A stretch of DNA of 9,246 bases from an uncultured Muribaculaceae bacterium (GTDB lineage: Bacteria > Bacteroidota > Bacteroidia > Bacteroidales > Muribaculaceae): positions 1-9,246 of the forward strand of contig CAMWXQ010000027.1 of NCBI GenBank assembly GCA_947178235.1, read 5' to 3'. This document shows, piece after piece, positions 4,954 through 9,246 of this stretch. Position numbers and translations under genes: made by a program. The stretch's first letter is position 1. Each line of letters opens with the position of its first letter. A model generated the notes under the pieces. The model did not search any database and was not told the origin of the DNA. It worked only from the letters and a program-made list of their open reading frames with translations.

Positions 4954-7617
4954 ATGAAGAAAATTTTTACTCTACTCGCCTCTGTGCTTGTAGGTGTAAC
5001 GATGTTCGCACAGGACGCCGTTACCGCTACATGGGCATTGGGCACCAAGGCCTCTGGTACGCCCGCGGGCTTTGACGGAGTAGTTACCGAAGGTTTCGGC
5101 CTCACTGCAAAGCAGACGGCTGGCTCAAACGCTACACCTTCCGGTAATACCCGCACTGAGAAGCCCTCGACAGGTGAATTCAAGACAAGCTCATGGAAGC
5201 AGGCTGTCAACGGCGGCTATAATGCCGATACTTATGTTGACTTTACCTTGACCCCGGGTGGCCGCGAATTCACCCTCGACAAAGTCGAGTTTGACGCAGC
5301 TGGAGCTAAGACTGGCAACCTTCGAGCCGATATTCACGCTATTTGCGGAGATATTGACGTTGAGCTCAAAAAGAATGTTGCAGTAGTCCGTGGCGATGAG
5401 GATGCTTCTAAGGATGCCGATAAAAATTTCCATCTGTCCTACAATGTCGCAGGAATTGAAAACACTCTTAGCCCTGTAACTCTCCGAATTTACTTCTATT
5501 CGAGCAATGCAAGCGATGGCTCTTCGCGTGAACTTTGCCTTGCGAATGTGGTCATCAGCGGAACTTTGAAGGCTGACGACGGTGACACACGAGAGGTTGT
5601 TAATCTCGCATGGGATCCCGCTTCTGTCGACCTCAAAATCCGTGATGCGTTCACGGCCCCCGTTCTGATCAATGAGCAGAATGTACCTGTGACTTATGCT
5701 GCTTCCGGCAATTCTGCGACTGTGTCTGAGGACGGCGTTATTTCTCTTGTAGAAGGTGAGCTTGGTGAAACCATTATCACTGCCACTTTTGAAGGTAACG
5801 AGACATATAAGCCCGCTAAGGCAGAGTGCACGATCAACGTTAAGACCAATGTCGTAGTCGTAACGCTCCCTGCTCCTTACGATAAAGGCGAGGATATTGT
5901 AGTTGATGGCCTCTACTCGGCCTCTGGCGCCACTAAGGCTGGTCAAGTACTTCTCACCGATGACAATATTGTGGTCACAGGTGTCTCCGCTTCCAATGCC
6001 GGCAAGATCAGCAAGGAGTATCTTGGTCATAAGTTCTCGAACTCTATCCAAGTTCGCACAGCAGCCGCTCCTAACGCCGAGAATCCCAATGGTACCGTAC
6101 AAGATAAGAGCACTGCGGTCACTGTAACTCCCGCAAAAAATCTTACACTCGTAGTCTTCGGTCGTCGTCAAGCCATGGATGTTCCCGAACTCACAACAGT
6201 TGAGGATGATGTTGAGAACAATGTCATCACCGAGACCCATTACAATGGTTGGGTGGCAAATGATGGCAAGTCTCTGAAAGTTTATTGTGTTGAGGATGGC
6301 GCAGATGTCTCCCAAGAAATCGTCCTCGGTGATTTCCAGGATGCAAGCTACGCGTTTGTCGCCACTAAGGTTGAGCTCGAAGCCGGTAAGAATTATACCC
6401 TCTATGCCCTCGGTACAACCTATGTAGTGAACGGTATCGGTTATATCCTCCCCCTCATGGATGCCGACATCGCATATCCCGTAGAGAAGTACGATTACAA
6501 GTTCGGTTCGACTGACAATGAGCTCCCCGTACTCGCCAACCCCAACAATCTGCCCGTGACCTACGCTTCGTCCAACACCGAAGTCGCTACCGTGGATGAG
6601 AATGGTAATGTCGATGTACTCGCAGTGGGTACCACCGTTATCTCCGCTACCTTCGAAGCTGCCAATGGTTATCGTGGCGCAGTCGCCCAGTATACTCTCA
6701 GTGTTGCAGAGGCTGCCACTGTCGTATCTTTCATCCCCGGTGACAAGAACAATCAGGGTTATGAAGTATGTGGTACTTCTTCCGACAACAAGTCCCTCAC
6801 CATCGGTGGTGTAAGCTATAAGAGCAATCTCCTCTACCTCGCCAACAGCTGGGGTGACAATGAGAACTACATCAAACTCGGTGTAGAGGGTGGCTTCAAG
6901 AAGGGTGATGTAGTCACCATCAAGGGTGCCATCAACAGTGGCTCTAAGACCGCAGGAATTCACCTCTATTCCACTAAGGAGCACAAGCTCATGACTTCTG
7001 AGGACTTTGTAGATGTCAAGGGTGACACTTCTCTCGAACCTACAACTGTCTCCTATACCCTCGAAGCTGCTGCCAAGAATCTCTATATCGCACGTAACGG
7101 TAGCACTGGTCTTTACATCTGCTATATCTCTGTCGAGCATCCCTACTCGTATGTTGAGCCCGAGGCACCCGAGGCACCCTCATATACCGCTGCGACTGGC
7201 GATGACAATGTGACTGTCTATACTTTCACTGTTGCTGAGGGTCACAATATCTATTATCGCTTTGATGCCGCCGAGGAAGCTACCGAGCCCGAGACACCTG
7301 CTGCTGCTCCCATGCGTGAGGCCGCTGCTACTCTCGAACACGATGGACAGACCTATCAGCTCCTCAATGGTTCTCTCTCGTTCACCAAGAACGATAATGG
7401 TACTCTCACTTACTTCGCTCATAATCCCGAGACCGACGGTCGTTCGGAGCTCGTGACTGAGACTATCTCCGGTGGCACTACTGGGCTCGAAGAGATCAGC
7501 GCTGAGGCAGGTGTCGTAGAGTACTACAACCTCCAAGGTATCCGCGTTGCCGCTCCCGCCGAGGGTGTCTACATCCGCAAGCAGGGTGACAATGTAAGCA
7601 AGGTTTATGTGAAGTAA
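4954..7617 (+). CDS. Large secreted protein with Ig-like (BIG_2-type) domains and C-terminal sorting-like tail
   Basis: The 887-residue protein begins with a signal peptide (MKKIFTLLASVLVGVTMFAQ, about 1-20). A beta-rich N-terminal domain (about 22-205) is of unknown type. Ig-like domains lie at about 216-297 and 503-585; the second has VTYASSNTEVATVDENGNV and ends in VGTTVISATFEA, typical of bacterial Ig-like group 2 folds. Between them is a beta-rich region (305-500), and after them another (588-728) that could be a carbohydrate-binding-type sandwich (inference). A Pro/Glu/Ala linker (733-745 and 772-792) follows. The C-terminus (about 845-887, YYNLQGIRV...GVYIRKQGDNVSKVYVK) resembles Bacteroidota sorting tails used for type IX-like export and cell-surface attachment. 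No catalytic motif is recognised, so adhesion or glycan binding is only a guess. Base composition is less GC-rich than the genes to the left. It has its own promoter-like element and terminator. Confidence 0.9.
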   Translation: MKKIFTLLASVLVGVTMFAQDAVTATWALGTKASGTPAGFDGVVTEGFGLTAKQTAGSNATPSGNTRTEKPSTGEFKTSSWKQAVNGGYNADTYVDFTLTPGGREFTLDKVEFDAAGAKTGNLRADIHAICGDIDVELKKNVAVVRGDEDASKDADKNFHLSYNVAGIENTLSPVTLRIYFYSSNASDGSSRELCLANVVISGTLKADDGDTREVVNLAWDPASVDLKIRDAFTAPVLINEQNVPVTYAASGNSATVSEDGVISLVEGELGETIITATFEGNETYKPAKAECTINVKTNVVVVTLPAPYDKGEDIVVDGLYSASGATKAGQVLLTDDNIVVTGVSASNAGKISKEYLGHKFSNSIQVRTAAAPNAENPNGTVQDKSTAVTVTPAKNLTLVVFGRRQAMDVPELTTVEDDVENNVITETHYNGWVANDGKSLKVYCVEDGADVSQEIVLGDFQDASYAFVATKVELEAGKNYTLYALGTTYVVNGIGYILPLMDADIAYPVEKYDYKFGSTDNELPVLANPNNLPVTYASSNTEVATVDENGNVDVLAVGTTVISATFEAANGYRGAVAQYTLSVAEAATVVSFIPGDKNNQGYEVCGTSSDNKSLTIGGVSYKSNLLYLANSWGDNENYIKLGVEGGFKKGDVVTIKGAINSGSKTAGIHLYSTKEHKLMTSEDFVDVKGDTSLEPTTVSYTLEAAAKNLYIARNGSTGLYICYISVEHPYSYVEPEAPEAPSYTAATGDDNVTVYTFTVAEGHNIYYRFDAAEEATEPETPAAAPMREAAATLEHDGQTYQLLNGSLSFTKNDNGTLTYFAHNPETDGRSELVTETISGGTTGLEEISAEAGVVEYYNLQGIRVAAPAEGVYIRKQGDNVSKVYVK

Positions 7618-7641
7618 TTCGCATCCCCCTATAATCAGACA

Positions 7642-7678
7642 CGCCGCCTTCCCCATTCGGGGTAGGCGGCGTTTTTTT
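7642..7678 (+). terminator. Intrinsic terminator of the secreted-protein gene
   Basis: CGCCGCCT (7642-7649) pairs with AGGCGGCG (7664-7671). After a T-T mismatch, CCCC (7651-7654) pairs with GGGG (7659-7662) around an ATTC loop. Seven T follow (7672-7678). The hairpin begins 24 nt after the stop codon. Repeat copy B begins at the very next base after the T-tract. Confidence 0.93.
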
Positions 7679-7955
7679 ATGCCCGAAGGGCATAAGTGCC
7701 TCGCAGAGGCACGATATAGGAAGCCCCAGTGTGGTCGGAGCGAAGTGGAGACCTCACTGGGGTGGGCGACCCCCACATCCATCCTCTACCTCGCAGAGGT
7801 AGGACCGCGTTGGCGTAACCCGTTGGTGCTGTTCAACCTCTGCGAGGTTGGTTATGTGGTTGGTGGGTTGTCCCCAGTGAGGCCTCCGCTTCGCTCCGGC
7901 CACACTGGGGCTTCTGGTGTTGTGCCTCTTCGAGGCATCTATGGCCTTCGGCCAT
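7679..7955. repeat. Composite palindromic repeat, copy B (full unit)
   Basis: The 277-nt unit has left arm 7679-7762 (84 nt): P (7679-7693, ATGCCCGAAGGGCAT), Q (7697-7711) and R (7724-7762). The core has S (7786-7802, CTACCTCGCAGAGGTAG) and S' (7834-7850, CAACCTCTGCGAGGTTG). The right arm 7872-7955 (84 nt) has R' (7872-7910), Q' (7923-7937) and P' (7941-7955, ATGGCCTTCGGCCAT). Spacings between hairpins equal those of copy A. It begins directly after the T-tract of the upstream terminator. Confidence 0.95.
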
Positions 7956-7972
7956 TGGGCTGGCGCATGATT

Positions 7973-8057
7973 TGCCTTTTCGGGGTATCTATGGTCTTTC
8001 GGCCATGGGGACTGGGGCATGATTTGCCTCTACAAGGCATCTATGGCCTTCGGATAT
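7973..8057. repeat. Two degenerate extra Q'-P' hairpin pairs right of copy B
   Basis: Q'-like 7973-7987 with P'-like 7991-8006, then Q'-like 8025-8039 with P'-like 8043-8057, repeat the outer part of the right arm with the same 3-nt spacer and a period of about 50 nt. Linkers resemble TGGGCTGGCGCATGATTT. Mismatches in the stems suggest decay. The following 40 nt to copy C shows nothing else. Confidence 0.8.
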
Positions 8058-8097
8058 TGGGAAGGCGCACAATGGAGTTGATTTATGCGGTTTTTTT

Positions 8098-8374
8098 ATG
8101 CCCGAAGGGCATAAATGCCTCGCAGAGGCACGACACGGGAAGCCCCAGTATGGTCGGAGCGAAGCGGAGGCCTCACTGGGGTGCGCGGCCCCCACATCCA
8201 TCCTCTACCTCGCAGAGGTAGGACCGCGTTGGCGTAACCCGTTGGTGCTGTTCAACCTCTGCGAGGTTGGTTATGTGGTTGGTGGGTTGTCCCCAGTGAG
8301 GCCTCCGCTTCGCTTCGGCCACACTGGGGTTTCCTGTATCGTGCCTCTGCGAGGCACTTATGGCCTTCTGCCAT
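8098..8374. repeat. Composite palindromic repeat, copy C (full unit)
   Basis: Colinear with copy B at an offset of 419 nt without any indel. P is 8098-8112, Q 8116-8130, R 8143-8181, S 8205-8221, S' 8253-8269, R' 8291-8329, Q' 8342-8356 and P' 8360-8374 (one mismatch). I count about 19 differences from copy B over 277 nt, none of them between 8189 and 8314. Like copy B it starts right after seven T (8091-8097). A P-like hairpin (8397-8411) followed by a T-tract lies further right. Confidence 0.95.
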
Positions 8375-8450
8375 TGGGCTGGCGCGTGGGTGGTTTATGA
8401 CCGAAGGCTATTTTTTAGGAAAACTTGTGTGATTTTGTGTGGATTATGCC

Positions 8451-8458
8451 TATATTTG
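8451..8458 (+). promoter_or_regulatory. Bacteroidota -7 element of the transposase gene
   Basis: TATATTTG matches TAnnTTTG and lies 15 nt before the ATG at 8474. Upstream candidates for -33 are TTTG at 8434-8437 (too close) and TTG at 8425-8427 (slightly far). A start near 8464 would leave a leader of only about 10 nt, which may keep expression low (inference). Confidence 0.5.
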
Positions 8459-8473
8459 CAAAAATTATTGCTT

Positions 8474-8917
8474 ATGAGTTTTGTTTGTGCCCTATATCAT
8501 ATAGTCATCAATACATATAATCGTGCGCATAATATTCCGTTGGAGTATTCGGATGAACTATATTCGTATCTCAACGGGATAATCAAGAATCATAAGTCTG
8601 AGTGCAAGGGTATCAATGGTACGGTCAACCATATCCATATTCTCGTCGCGCTGCATCCGTCTGTCGCTTTGTCCGATCTGATGAGGGAGTTGAAGCGCAG
8701 TGCGAGCCTTTGGATGAAGTCCAATCCTCATTTCAAGAAGTTTGGGGGTTGGGGATCGGAATATTTTGCCACCACATTCGCCCACAGGGATTTAGGTGCG
8801 TTGCGAAAGTATGTCGACGATCAACGCGAGCATCACAAGTGCTTTGACTTCAACGATGAGTTGAGGAGGATAGTCTCTGCCTATGGTGGAGAATGGCAGC
8901 CGTGGATGGAGAAGTAA
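8474..8917 (+). CDS. IS200-like Y1/HUH transposase, RAYT-type (REP-associated tyrosine transposase)
   Basis: The 147-residue protein is a single-domain HUH nuclease that should cut and rejoin single-stranded DNA through a 5'-phosphotyrosine bond. Motifs: N-terminal strand YHIVINTYNR (8-17), the HUH motif in NHIHILVALHPS (His53, His55, metal binding), SDLMRELKRSASLWMK (67-82) and, on the C-terminal helix, LRKYVDDQREHHK with catalytic Tyr113 and Gln117. The length matches complete Y1 enzymes and no motif is broken, so it is probably active. I chose the ATG at 8474, next to the TATATTTG promoter element. The frame is open back to 8360 inside repeat C, but that extension is not protein-like. It ends 28 nt before hairpin S' of half unit D. 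Assignment as RAYT rather than plain IS200 TnpA rests on the flanking repeats and is less certain than the family. Confidence 0.9.
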   Translation: MSFVCALYHIVINTYNRAHNIPLEYSDELYSYLNGIIKNHKSECKGINGTVNHIHILVALHPSVALSDLMRELKRSASLWMKSNPHFKKFGGWGSEYFATTFAHRDLGALRKYVDDQREHHKCFDFNDELRRIVSAYGGEWQPWMEK

Positions 8918-8930
8918 CTGCCTCACGGGA

Positions 8931-9128
8931 CGCGTTGGTGCTGTTCAACCTCTGCGAGGTTGAATATGTAGATGTGCGTTAGTCCCCAGTGAGGCCTCCG
9001 CTTCGCTGCGGCCACACTGGGGTTTCCCGTATCGTGCCTCTGCGAGGCACTTATGGCCTTCGGCCATTGGGCTGGCGCGTGGGGCACGGGTGTTGTGCCT
9101 CTGCAAGGCACTTTTGGCCTTTGGCCGT
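8931..9128. repeat. Composite palindromic repeat, copy D (right half only, plus extra Q'-P')
   Basis: Homology starts in the core at about 8931 (GCGTTGGTGCTGTTCAACC, also in B and C). It continues with S' (8946-8962) and a complete 84-nt right arm 8984-9067: R' (8984-9022), Q' (9035-9049) and P' (9053-9067). An extra Q'-P' pair follows (9096-9110 and 9114-9128). The left arm and S are missing; their place is taken by the transposase gene. The right end approaches the U-tract of the SRP RNA gene. Confidence 0.93.
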
Positions 9129-9142
9129 GGGGTATGGGCATG

Positions 9143-9148
9143 AAAAAA
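9143..9148 (-). terminator. U-tract ending the SRP RNA
   Basis: Six A on the plus strand give six U directly after the closing stem CUUACCC of the minus-strand SRP RNA. The rod-like RNA itself serves as the terminator hairpin. Confidence 0.65.
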
Positions 9149-9246
9149 GGGTAAGCTGACTACATCGCACCGCTACGACCCGATACCGTTGCTTCGATCA
9201 AGACCTGGCGGAGTTCTCGGGGAGCTGGTCGTGTAGGACTTACCCG
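9149..9246 (-). ncRNA. ffs: Small signal recognition particle RNA (4.5S type)
   Basis: Read on the minus strand, the roughly 98-nt sequence folds into one long rod: GGGTAAG (9245-9239) pairs with CTTACCC (9155-9149), CTACA pairs with TGTAG further in, and CGACC/CCCGA pair with GGTCG/TCGGG nearer the tip. The apical part (9211-9186) contains CCGCCAGGTC and GAAGCAACGG, the characteristic asymmetric and symmetric loops (CAGG opposite AGCA) that bind the M domain of Ffh. This RNA, with Ffh, targets nascent membrane and secreted proteins to FtsY. The apical loop is unusual: the common GGAA tetraloop closed by C-G is replaced by UUGAUC or UGAU. A promoter would lie outside the window, and the 5' end may extend one or more bases beyond it. 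Confidence 0.85.

Larger units (their letters stand above)
8098..9128. mobile_element. Candidate REP/RAYT-type locus: transposase gene flanked by palindromic repeat units
   Basis: A Y1 transposase gene (8474-8917) lies between full unit C on the left and half unit D on the right. Related units exist away from the transposase (copy A, about 4 kb to the left), as expected when a RAYT-like enzyme acts on dispersed repeats. The outer limits are not defined by target-site duplications, so the boundaries given are those of the repeats. The alternative is a simple IS200-like insertion into a pre-existing repeat cluster. Confidence 0.55.

Noticed and set aside
5191..7140. 649-residue minus-strand open frame
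   Set aside because: It is antisense to the secreted-protein gene, whose signal peptide, Ig-like domains and tail are convincing; the antisense product shows no domain and no start context.
4463..8374. Integron attC sites
   Set aside because: Hairpins have three-nt loops and fixed composition, without the R/L box pattern or cassette genes, and no tyrosine-recombinase integrase is present.
8360..8473. Upstream start for the transposase
   Set aside because: It begins inside hairpin P' of copy C and crosses the probable promoter; the extension does not resemble Y1 transposases.
4412..9128. CRISPR array
   Set aside because: Repeats are nested palindromes with fixed short linkers that are themselves repeated; there are no unique spacers of constant length and no cas genes.

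Overview
The window looks like a Bacteroidota chromosome, most likely order Bacteroidales and possibly Muribaculaceae-like (family assignment is weak). The reasons are several matches to the Bacteroidota -7 promoter element TAnnTTTG, a DUF4293-type membrane protein ending in the usual SYDRLR tail, a long secreted protein with a C-terminal sorting-like tail (YYNLQGIRV...SKVYVK), and poor Shine-Dalgarno sequences. The left third is GC-rich. The secreted-protein gene is visibly less so.

Positions 1-3763 hold a tightly packed minus-strand gene block, read right to left: surE (nucleotidase), a PBP4/DacB-type D-Ala-D-Ala carboxypeptidase, an acidic proline-repeat protein of unknown function, rsmI (16S rRNA C1402 2'-O-methyltransferase) and the start of a coiled-coil lipoprotein that runs off the left edge. 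Genes overlap by 7 and 11 nt or are 10 and 40 nt apart, so one transcription unit is likely. Its probable promoter (3890-3897) lies upstream of a strong AT-rich inverted repeat (3771-3874) that would fold just in front of the surE start codon. A divergent gene for a DUF4293-like four-helix membrane protein (3982-4410) follows. Then come a regulatory stretch and an 887-residue secreted protein with Ig-like domains (4954-7617), closed by a strong intrinsic terminator.

The most striking content is a family of composite palindromic repeats, absent from the genes: one full unit at 4463-4732, two tandem full units at 7679-7955 and 8098-8374, and a half unit at 8931-9067, plus partial outer pieces. 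Each full unit is a large inverted repeat with two 84-nt arms. Each arm carries three hairpins (P, Q, R) at fixed spacing, and the core carries two more (S, S'). A small HUH/Y1 (IS200-like, RAYT-type) transposase gene (8474-8917) sits between unit C and half unit D. All hairpins have trinucleotide GNA loops on one strand of each half, and stems vary by compensatory changes. I read this as a Bacteroidota REP/BIME-like element family with its RAYT-like transposase. Its architecture is much more elaborate than classical enterobacterial REP.

The right edge holds a rod-shaped small SRP RNA gene on the minus strand (9149-9246), whose U-tract abuts the last repeat.
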